A stretch of 7,947 nt of DNA from contig PMYM01000256.1 of NCBI GenBank assembly GCA_003171235.1, forward strand, positions 16,775-24,721, in the 5' to 3' direction. Of the stretch, positions 1-5,700 are shown in pieces. The notes beneath the pieces were generated by a model, which was given only the letters and a program-made list of their open reading frames with translations, was not told the origin of the DNA and did not search any database. Numbering within the stretch: position 1 is the stretch's first letter; each line of letters opens with the position of its first letter. The position numbers and the translations under genes are program-made. Origin of the DNA: Phycisphaerales bacterium. GTDB taxonomy: Bacteria; Planctomycetota; Phycisphaerae; SM23-33.

Positions 1-112
1 CACCAGCTTCATCGAGCCGATCATGATCGTGATCATGGGGATGATCGTCGGCGGCATCACCCTGGCATTGCTGCTGCCGATATTCTCCCTCTCGAAAGTG
101 ATGGCCAGTTAA
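1..112 (+). CDS. Type II secretion / type IV pilus inner-membrane protein, GspF/PilC family (C-terminal end only)
   Basis: Only the last 36 codons lie in the window; the first full codon is at 2 and the stop TAA at 110-112. The tail reads as a short segment with EPIMIVIMGMIVGGI, then a run of Leu/Ile/Ala ending LLLPIFSLSKVMAS. An E-P followed by a 20-plus residue hydrophobic helix containing G-x-I-V-G, then LPIF and a short polar end, is the classic C-terminus of GspF/PilC polytopic membrane proteins. These sit at the base of type II secretion and type IV pilus machines and interact with the assembly ATPase. The family call is recognition of this tail only. Whether the machine is a secretion system or a pilus cannot be told from 36 residues. 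The gene appears to be last in its transcript, because a long spacer with stem-loops follows. Confidence 0.75.
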   Translation, partial: TSFIEPIMIVIMGMIVGGITLALLLPIFSLSKVMAS

Positions 113-120
113 GAAAAACC

Positions 121-139
121 GCGGCGGCGCGACCGCCGC
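121..139 (+). terminator. Stem-loop after the GspF/PilC-family gene, possible terminator
   Basis: Perfect 7-bp stem GCGGCGG (121-127) / CCGCCGC (133-139) with a 5-base loop CGCGA, starting 8 bases after the stop codon at 112. There is no T-run after the stem (AAGAAGTG follows), so it is not a canonical intrinsic terminator. Its place just after a stop codon is the main support. It could equally be an RNA 3'-end stabilising hairpin. Confidence 0.35.
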
Positions 140-219
140 AAGAAGTGAATTGTAAGCTGCCAAGGACGAGCCGATTCGGTTGGTTGTTCAATCGCGGTCC
201 ATAGCAGTCCTTACTAGGG

Positions 220-260
220 CGTGGGCGGTTTCCTGGCTAGTGCGGCGGGGGCCGCCCACG
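220..260. repeat. Inverted repeat in the spacer before the phosphatase gene
   Basis: Perfect 9-base arms CGTGGGCGG (220-228) and CCGCCCACG (252-260) are separated by 23 bases. The right arm is followed by T-rich TTAGTTTTA, so the element could serve as a terminator for read-through from the left. The rest of the 113-383 spacer shows no gene. It is in frame with the phosphatase downstream, but the promoter and Shine-Dalgarno nearer 384 argue that it is not translated. Confidence 0.4.
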
Positions 261-354
261 TTAGTTTTACCATTGTTCTTGGATTCGCCTTATTGCCTGT
301 TCTTCGGGTTTCGGATTTCGTGCTTGACGCAAGTTCTCCACGGGCTTCCGGGCC

Positions 355-362
355 GCTACAAT
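355..362 (+). promoter_or_regulatory. Promoter -10 box (GCTACAAT) of the phosphatase gene
   Basis: TACAAT at 357-362, preceded by GC, lies 21 bases before the ATG at 384. This would place transcription start around 369-370, just ahead of the Shine-Dalgarno, giving a very short leader. The same GGCC-near-GCTACAAT string precedes the minus-strand small gene (1858-1863), which strengthens the call. The -35 side is poor. TTGACG at 324-329 is 27 bases away, too far, and at a 17-base spacing only TTCTCC (334-339) is found. Confidence 0.5.
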
Positions 363-370
363 AGGGCTTC

Positions 371-377
371 AAAGGAG
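371..377 (+). promoter_or_regulatory. Ribosome binding site fixing the phosphatase start
   Basis: AAAGGAG is followed by 6 bases (CCTTTT) and then ATG at 384. It selects this ATG over in-frame upstream starts such as TTG at 180, which would add 68 residues with no domain character. Confidence 0.75.
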
Positions 378-383
378 CCTTTT

Positions 384-1409
384 ATGTTCCACCCGCCCAG
401 CAGAGGCGTTCCCGCATTTCCTCTCCTGCGATCATTCCTGGCGTTGACGGCGCTGGCGGCGATATGCCTGGCGGGGCCGGCGGGCACGGCTGGGCCTGCG
501 AGCCCGGCGGGGGTGGCTGCCACCAGCCAGACCGCCGCCGCCACCTTCGATCGCATCGTGGCCGTGGGCGACGTGCACGGCGACTACCAGCAGTTGCTCA
601 GGGTGCTGCAGGCGGCAGGCCTGATCGACCAGAAGGGCGACTGGTCCGGCGGCCAGAGCGTGCTGGTCCAGACCGGCGACGTCGTCGACCGCTGCGACGA
701 TTCGCGAAAGTGCTTCGACCTGCTGATGAAGCTGGAGGGCCAGGCCGCCCAGGCTGGCGGGGCCGTGCACTGCCTGATCGGCAACCATGAAGTCAGCGAC
801 ATGTACGGCGACCTGCACTACATGACCGAGGGAGAGCTCAAGTCCTACGGCGGGCCGGAGGGCGTGGCCAAGCTCTTTGGGCCAGACGGCGTCTATGGCC
901 GGTGGATCCGCCAGCACGACACCGTGCTCATGCTCAACGGCATTATCTTCTGCCATGGCGGGCTGGAGCCCAAGTTCGCGCGCATGGGGCTCGACAACGT
1001 CAACCAGACCATCCGCCGGGAATTGGCCAGGGGAGACCGCCAGGGCCTGGCGGCGGACAAGGCCGGCCCGCTCTGGAGCCGCGACCTGGCCGTCCGCGAC
1101 GACCAGGAAGTGGTCCCCGTGCTGGCGGCGTCGCTCAAGGCCTGCGGGGCGGAGGGCATGGTGGTCGGGCATACCGTCAGCAAGCAAGGGGTGATCGCCT
1201 CAGCCGGCGGGAGACTGATTCACATCGACGTTGGAATGACGGGCGCTTTCGGCGGGCCAGCCTCCTGCCTGCTGATCGAGAAGGGCGTCTTCTACAAGAT
1301 CGAAGCCGGGAAAAAGAACGTCCCGCTGCGGACCAATATAAAGCTGCCCACCAGCGCCCCCGCGACCAGGCCCGCCACCCGCCCGGCGACGACCGCCCAG
1401 GCGGCCTAG
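384..1409 (+). CDS. Exported PPP-family metallophosphatase (calcineurin-like phosphoesterase)
   Basis: A 341-residue protein with the ordered metal-binding motifs of the PPP/calcineurin-like superfamily: GDVHGD (62-67), GDVVDRC (98-104), GNHE (133-136), HGG (191-193), GH (262-263) and a late IHIDVG with H280. These residues normally hold two metal ions and hydrolyse phosphomonoesters. The presence of HGG and the spacing resemble bacterial PPP protein phosphatases of the Shewanella-like type, but the substrate is unknown. The N-terminus has Arg8 and Arg16, then a hydrophobic stretch at about 17-34 and an Ala/Gly/Pro-rich segment, as in a Sec signal peptide with a low-complexity linker; the enzyme probably acts outside the cytoplasm. 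A Cys at residue 21 is not in a good lipobox. The C-terminus is a Thr/Pro/Ala tail with ATRP repeats. In the second motif the usual GDxVDRG glycine is Cys104. The gene stands alone with its own promoter box and Shine-Dalgarno, and nothing links it to its neighbours. Confidence 0.85.
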   Translation: MFHPPSRGVPAFPLLRSFLALTALAAICLAGPAGTAGPASPAGVAATSQTAAATFDRIVAVGDVHGDYQQLLRVLQAAGLIDQKGDWSGGQSVLVQTGDVVDRCDDSRKCFDLLMKLEGQAAQAGGAVHCLIGNHEVSDMYGDLHYMTEGELKSYGGPEGVAKLFGPDGVYGRWIRQHDTVLMLNGIIFCHGGLEPKFARMGLDNVNQTIRRELARGDRQGLAADKAGPLWSRDLAVRDDQEVVPVLAASLKACGAEGMVVGHTVSKQGVIASAGGRLIHIDVGMTGAFGGPASCLLIEKGVFYKIEAGKKNVPLRTNIKLPTSAPATRPATRPATTAQAA

Positions 1410-1412
1410 ATC

Positions 1413-1530
1413 ATTCACCGCAGAGAGCGCAAAGAACACAAAGAGAAAGAGCGATCAAGATCAAGAACAACGGGCAAAAAGGGGCGGGACCAAAACGCTC
1501 TTCTTCTTTCTTTGTGGGTAACTCCTTCGT
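1413..1530. repeat. Dispersed-type repeat with imperfect inverted arms (CACCGCAGAG type)
   Basis: Starts 3 bases after the phosphatase stop with ATTCACCGCAGAGAGCGC and continues as CACAAAGAGAAAGAGCG (1437-1453). The opposite arm CGCTCTTCTTCTTTCTTTGTG-like sequence at 1496-1516 is its reverse complement apart from about 4 extra bases. This gives a 40-odd base loop that includes a run of A and GGGGCGGGAC. I recall CACCGCAGAG...CACAAAGA strings as scattered intergenic repeats in many environmental bacterial genomes; read on the minus strand they give ALSLCVLCALCGE-like tails. The right edge reaches the end of the minus-strand small gene. Its function is unknown. It may be a non-autonomous mobile palindrome or a transcript-end structure between two convergent genes. 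The exact ends are approximate. Confidence 0.5.
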
Positions 1531-1532
1531 TG

Positions 1533-1832
1533 TCAATTCTGCTCGCGCGGGGCGGTTTGATGGGCGGCCGGGCGGGGGAGGGCCACGTTCATCTGGCATT
1601 CGCCAGCCAGGTCCACAAACTCGTTGGGCTCGAGCTGTTCGAGGGTCTTGCCCCGGCGGGCGAGCTTCTCGCTGAACTTGACGGCCTTTTCCTGCATGGC
1701 CCTGTGCGTGTCCTGGCTGCCGCCGATGAGCTGGAAATTCTCCCCGCGCGTGGCGCGGACGTGGCCGTCCTGGTTGTCCAGCCCCAGCCCCAGCAACACG
1801 GCCTTTTTCTTGCGTCCCGGCACAGCCTTCAC
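1533..1832 (-). CDS. Small conserved hypothetical protein, 99 residues
   Basis: Starts GTG at 1832 on the minus strand and stops TGA at 1535-1533. A Shine-Dalgarno GAGGAG (1841-1846) lies 8 bases before the GTG, and a well-spaced promoter lies just upstream, so this is a real gene despite its size. The protein opens with basic RKKKAVLLGLGLDNQDGH, then VTRG-like RATRGENFQLIGGSQDTH, an amphipathic MQEKAVKFSEKLARRGK helix, LEPNEFVDLAGE, and a short Pro/Arg-rich tail. The pattern A-V-x-L-G-x-x-x-D-x-x-D-G-H ... GGS-x-x-T-H ... M-x-E-K ... EKL-x-x-RGK is one I recall in a family of short hypothetical proteins, frequent in Planctomycetota and related genomes. No function is known to me. It has no signal peptide or membrane segment, so it is probably cytosolic. 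It is convergent with the phosphatase and appears monocistronic. Confidence 0.8.
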   Translation of the reverse strand: MKAVPGRKKKAVLLGLGLDNQDGHVRATRGENFQLIGGSQDTHRAMQEKAVKFSEKLARRGKTLEQLEPNEFVDLAGECQMNVALPRPAAHQTAPREQN

Positions 1833-1840
1833 TGCGTGAT

Positions 1841-1846
1841 CTCCTC
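1841..1846 (-). promoter_or_regulatory. Ribosome binding site deciding the GTG start of the small gene
   Basis: On the minus strand GAGGAG lies 8 bases before the GTG at 1832. It chooses this start over the in-frame GTG three codons further in. Confidence 0.7.
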
Positions 1847-1857
1847 AAGCCGGGGGC

Positions 1858-1886
1858 ATTGTAGCAGGCCGGCCCCGGGCCGTCAC
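1858..1886 (-). promoter_or_regulatory. Promoter of the small conserved gene
   Basis: Reading the minus strand: GTGACG (1886-1881) matches TTGACA at 4 of 6 positions. A spacer of exactly 17 bases follows, then TACAAT (1863-1858) preceded by GC. The -10 ends 25 bases before the GTG start, leaving room for a short leader with the Shine-Dalgarno. The -10 context GGCC-T-GCTACAAT nearly duplicates the one before the phosphatase gene. Confidence 0.6.
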
Positions 1887-1905
1887 GCCCCGGCTTGGGC
1901 GGGAC
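1882..1905. repeat. Near-perfect palindrome overlapping the -35 of the small gene
   Basis: GTCACGCCC (1882-1890), loop CGGCTT, then GGGCGGGAC (1897-1905): 9-base arms with one mismatch. It overlaps the proposed -35 element at 1881-1886, so it could be an operator. A chance palindrome in GC-rich DNA or an old terminator hairpin are alternatives. Confidence 0.35.
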
Positions 1906-2126
1906 CATGCGACTGTCATTTGTCCTATCTGCCCGGCCATGGGCCCGATTCAGGGCTGCCGGCCCGGGCCGCTTCATCGCCCATGACGCCGGCCAAGACC
2001 CGGTCCAACGGTGCTGGGGCGCGCAAGTAACATAGAAAGCAGCGTACAGGAAACACCTTACCGTGTTTTCTTGCATATCTCATTGTATAGCAGACAGTTA
2101 ATGCCAAAACACAGTAGTCGCCAAAC

Positions 2127-2156
2127 GGAAAATGGCGGAAAATGGCGAAAAGTGGC
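2127..2156 (+). repeat. Three tandem 10-base units GGAAAATGGC
   Basis: GGAAAATGGC (2127-2136), an identical unit (2137-2146), then GAAAAGTGGC (2147-2156, two changes), trailing into AAAAAATCCGGC. A 10-base period places the units on the same face of the helix, as in protein-binding iterons. No replication or regulator gene is adjacent, so the role is unknown. Confidence 0.55.
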
Positions 2157-2346
2157 AAAAAATCCGGCAAAGGATTTGTGGCTGCCAAAGCACTCAAACC
2201 GCCTGGATATTGCCTCCGGAACAGCCCCACTCAGCTTTCCGCTTTGAGCCGGCAGCGCTACCGGCCACCTTCGCGGTTACCCTGCTTGCCGGTGGCCCCG
2301 CCTGGGGGCTGATCGGGCGTCTGCCCGGTATGACCCTGGAGCGTCC

Positions 2347-2389
2347 CCGGCCAGGTCAATTGCCCGGACCAAGGAAGGTTCCTGGCCGG
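2347..2389. repeat. Perfect 9-base inverted repeat in the spacer
   Basis: CCGGCCAGG (2347-2355) pairs with CCTGGCCGG (2381-2389). The 25-base interval has partial internal pairing (GGACC near 2366 with GGTTCC near 2377). It could be a transcript hairpin or a remnant of a repeat element. There is no T-run, so an intrinsic terminator is unlikely. Confidence 0.45.
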
Positions 2390-2557
2390 CCTGCCTCTGC
2401 CACCTCGTCTTTACTTGTCAAAGAGCCATCCGGGGGCCCAGAGCCACCGTGACATCTCTTGCAAGATGTTATACAGATACATAACAACTTTTCGGCAAAA
2501 GTCAAGCGAAATCCCCCCCGGCCAAGAGAATTTCTCCGCACTCCGCCCAAGGCAGAC

Positions 2558-2570
2558 AGGTGACTGTCCC
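2558..2570 (+). repeat. Left copy of AGGTGACTGTCCC, facing the copy at 7691-7703
   Basis: This 13-base string recurs exactly as its reverse complement at 7691-7703, on the other side of the restriction operon. The core GGTGAC-T-GTC is a near-palindrome. I recall GGTGACTGTCCCTATT-like strings as REP-type intergenic repeats in several environmental phyla; that link is from memory and unchecked. Confidence 0.55.
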
Positions 2571-2653
2571 TATTCAATCCAAATCCCCGACTGTTGCCTT
2601 GTGCGCGGGTATGGGCGATAATGGCTTCATCATTGGGCGTATGCCAGGCGTTC

Positions 2654-2659
2654 AAGGGG
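2654..2659 (+). promoter_or_regulatory. Ribosome binding site of the small upstream frame
   Basis: AAGGGG lies 8 bases before the ATG at 2668. In-frame starts further up (GTG 2560, ATG 2611, ATG 2641) have no comparable site, so this one sets the start of the 38-codon frame. Confidence 0.5.
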
Positions 2660-2667
2660 TTCCTGAT

Positions 2668-2784
2668 ATGGCGAAGAAAAAGGCGGCCGTTTGGGGTATC
2701 GGCGAGCAGACTTCCCGCTACAAGGGCCTGCCGCACCTGAAGCGGGTGTCCCTTCCCGAAGCCCTGGAGGAAGGCCAAGAGTAA
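2668..2784 (+). CDS. 38-residue small protein or leader peptide coupled to the restriction gene
   Basis: ATG at 2668, preceded by AAGGGG, with stop TAA at 2782-2784 whose last base is the first base of the ATG of the large gene (TAATG). The peptide starts MAKKKAAVWGIGEQ, continues TSRYKGLPHLKRVSLPEAL and ends in an acidic EEGQE. It is basic at the front, has Trp9 and no membrane segment. I do not recognise it. The one-base stop/start overlap suggests translational coupling, so it could be a functional small partner (antidote, controller or subunit) or simply a leader that feeds ribosomes onto the large frame. A third option is that it was once the N-terminus of the large protein and was separated by a frameshift. 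The nuclease protein starts cleanly without it, so I favour a separate frame. Its codon composition resembles that of the gene it precedes. Confidence 0.5.
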   Translation: MAKKKAAVWGIGEQTSRYKGLPHLKRVSLPEALEEGQE

Positions 2785-5700
2785 TGGTTGGCGAGACCCG
2801 CAAAAACGAGGTGTCTTTTTGTGCCGACGTGAAATCGTGGGCCGACGCCCTCTTTGCCAGCCACCCCGATTGGCCGTTTGCCGAAGCCTTTATTGAGGAA
2901 TACGGCCCGAGAAGCAACAAGCGCCAGGATCTGCGCATTTTGGACCGCCAGCACCGCCGCCCGATTCTCTCCGGCGAAGTGAAGATGCCCGGCACGGTCG
3001 AAGGCCGCAGCCCTTACAGCCAGGACCTTGTCAGAGATGCTTCCGACAAGGCCGACGCCATTCAGGCCCGCTATTTCTTTACATGGAACGTCAATACGCT
3101 TGTCCTGTGGGACCGCAGCCAATGGGACAAGCCCATGATCGAGCGGCGGCTGAACGAATGGCCCCTTGGCCTTGGGCTCACCCAGCCAAGCGATTGCGCC
3201 CGGGCCGACGTTCGGGCGGAAATCCGCGACAAGTTCCTGCCCCGCTTCTTCGGTGACTTTGCCGAGATCGTTACCGGGAAGAAAGCCGATTGGGGCATGG
3301 CCCCCGACGACATTTTCCTGCGCACCCTGGAAAGCCACTTGGATTGGCCCGTCATATCCACCCGCGACTATTTGGCCGTCAAATGCACTGAAAAACCGGC
3401 CTTTGCTGCACGGCTTCAAACGTGGATGACCGAGGAAATGCAATGGAGCTTTATACCTGAAGACCCGGAGGACTGGCGGCAGGCGCTGGACCGTGCCGCC
3501 CGCACCCTCTGCTATATCTTCTGCAACCGGGCAATCTTTTATAAGGCCGTGCAGACCCGCTATCCCGCAGCGCTGCGCAACCTTGCCATGCCGACCAGGG
3601 CGGCGGACGCCGAAGAGGTTTACGCCCACTTCCGCAAGCGGTTCAAGGCCGCCGTTGAGGCCACGGGCGACTATGAGCCGGTTTTCTACCCGGAGATAAA
3701 CGATTGGGCCGGCTCGCTGATCTTCGCAAGTAACCAGGGCGCAACCGCATGGAAGAGCTTTTTCACCAACCTGGACCAGTACAATTTTAGCGAAATCCGC
3801 AGCGATATATTGGGCGGCATCTTTCAGAAACTTATTTCGCCGGAAGAACGCCAGGAATACGGCCAGTTCTTCACGCATGAGGATATCGTTGACGTTATCA
3901 ACGCCTTTTGCATCCGGCGGGCCGGCGACACCGTGCTTGACCCTGCTTGCGGATCAGGCAGTTTCCTTGTACGCGCCTACCACCGCAAGGCATGGCTTGG
4001 CCGGCAGAAATCCGGCGGCCGCCGGCACCAGGACCGTGACAAGACCCACCAGGAACTTTTGCGGGAAATCTACGGCTGTGATATCGCCGTCTTCCCCGCC
4101 CATCTGACCACGTTGAACCTTGCCGCCCGGCAGATCAGCGACCAGGAAAGTTTCCCCCAGGTCCGCCGGGGCAACTTTTTTGAAGTGGCCGAAGAGCCCG
4201 ACAAGTTCTGCGAAATCCCCGGCGCACGCGAGGCCGGCGGACAGCGCAGCAAACGCGCCGTGCCGCTGGGCATTTTGAATACCATCGTTGGCAACCCGCC
4301 TTACGTCCGGCAGGAACTTATTGACCGCCTGTCCGAAATCAAAACCAAGGGCCAGAGCGCCAAAGTGGCCGCATCACGCCGCAAGCAGACCAAGGAGCAC
4401 ATACAGGAGCTTGTCGGCAAGTCATGGTCGGGCCTGAAACTCTCCGGCCGCAGCGACCTGCATTGTTATTTCTGGCCAGTGGCCACGAAGTATCTGGCCG
4501 AAGGCGGGTACTTTGGCTTTTTGACAAGCTCTAGCTGGCTTGACGTGGAGTACGGCTTTGGCTTGCAGGACTGGGTACTGCGTAACTTCCGCCTTGTGGC
4601 CGTGCTGGAAAGCATAGATGAACCTTGGTTTGAGGATGCCCGCATCAAGACGGCCGTGACGATCTTGCAGCGGTGCAGCGACAAGGCGACCCGCGACGCC
4701 AACACCATCAAGTTTGTCCGCTTGCAGCGCCCCTTGGCCAAGATTCTTGGCATAACCCCCGAGAACAAGGACGACGAAACCGCCCGCCAGGAGGCCGCCG
4801 AAGAGTTGCGCCGCTTTATCGAGCGGACCGGCGACTACCAGGACGAGAACCTGCGCGTCATTGCCGTGTCCCAGCGCAGGTTGTGGGAAGAGGGTATCGA
4901 GGCGGCCGCGCTCTTGGCCAAGGCCCCGACTCAGGACGCCCCCGACGAAGAGGGTGACGACGAGGGCGAAGCACCCTTGCCGATAGCCAGGGACTTGCAC
5001 GCCCAGGAACAGGCGGAGTATGCCGCCGGTAAGTGGGGCCGCTTCCTGCGCGCCCCGGATATCTACTTCCGCATGATGCGCCAGTATGGTCGCCGGTTCG
5101 TCAAGCTGGGGGCCATCGCCGATATAAAGTTCGGCATCAAGAGCGGCTGTGACGCGTTCTTTATGCCCCGTGACGTGACGGCCAAAGTCTTGGCGGATGC
5201 CGACGCCGGCCTGCCATGGAAAGATATTCCCTTTATCGCCCACTGCCAACGGCCTGAAATTGAGAGCGGCCAGGTTCGGGTTATCGAGGCCGGCGACGGC
5301 ACCATACACCCCATTGAAAGTGATTACCTTAAACCGGAAGTACACAACTTAAGGCGTGTGGACCGGCCGGTAATCCATGCGGGCGGGGTGGATCGGGTCG
5401 TCCTATGGGTGGGCAAGTCCCTACGCGACTTAGCCGGCACCTACGTTGCCAAGTACATACGCTGGGGGGCAAAGCAGACCTTTGCTTCCAGGAAGTCCAA
5501 GGCCGTGCCCGTGCCCAAGCGGTCAACCTGCGCCAGTCGGCCGGTGTGGTACGATCTTACCGGCGTTTCAAGCGGCCTGAATTTCTGGCCGATGGCCCAG
5601 CAATACCGGCACGTTATCCCCGCCAACCCCGACGGGCTGGTATGCAACCACAACCTGTTTTACCTGAACCCCCATGAGCTAACCGACCTTGAGGCGGCGG

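Larger units (their letters stand above)
1906..2667. other. Gene-free spacer, structured and of mixed composition
   Basis: I see no convincing gene here. Open frames on either strand lack Shine-Dalgarno sites and recognisable protein patterns. It has three parts. The first is GC-rich, 1906 to about 2030. The second, about 2030-2220, is AT-richer, with a 6-bp stem AAACAC/GTGTTT (2051-2056, 2063-2068), a minus-strand TATACAAT string near 2090, and a 10-base tandem repeat. The third, about 2240-2400, is GC-rich with inverted repeats GGCCACC (2263-2269) / GGTGGCC (2291-2297) and CCGGCCAGG (2347-2355) / CCTGGCCGG (2381-2389). An AT-rich patch at 2466-2495 (GTTATACAGATACATAACAA) in otherwise GC-rich DNA is the most likely place for the promoter of the downstream operon. 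TTGCAA at 2459-2464 and TAACAA at 2482-2487 are 17 bases apart but match consensus poorly. No tRNA cloverleaf was recognised. Confidence 0.5.

Noticed and set aside
14..38. GATCATGATCGTGATCAT near-palindrome at the window start
   Set aside because: It lies within codons for the hydrophobic I/M/V helix of the GspF/PilC tail and is explained by ATC/ATG/GTG codons.
324..362. TTGACG/TACAAT as a paired sigma-70 promoter
   Set aside because: The 27-base spacing is too long; only the -10 box was kept.
180..383. N-terminal extension of the phosphatase from a TTG at 180
   Set aside because: The promoter box at 357-362 and Shine-Dalgarno at 371-377 lie within it, and the signal-peptide-like N-terminus begins at ATG 384.
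432..1187. 251-codon minus-strand open frame opposite the phosphatase
   Set aside because: It is antisense to a gene with intact catalytic motifs, and such frames are expected in GC-rich DNA; no recognisable protein pattern.
1411..2076. 221-codon minus-strand open frame covering the small gene in another frame
   Set aside because: It overlaps the well-supported 99-residue gene, ends in the dispersed repeat and reads as low-complexity Pro/Arg/Gly sequence.
2691..2783. TTG start at 2691 for the restriction protein
   Set aside because: The added 31 residues overlap the small frame and lack domain character; ATG 2784 has GGAGGAAGG upstream and the coupled TAATG overlap.
2718..3878. 386-codon minus-strand open frame
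   Set aside because: Antisense to the nuclease and methyltransferase region; no start signal and no family pattern.
4422..5345. 307-codon minus-strand open frame
   Set aside because: Antisense shadow of the methyltransferase gene.
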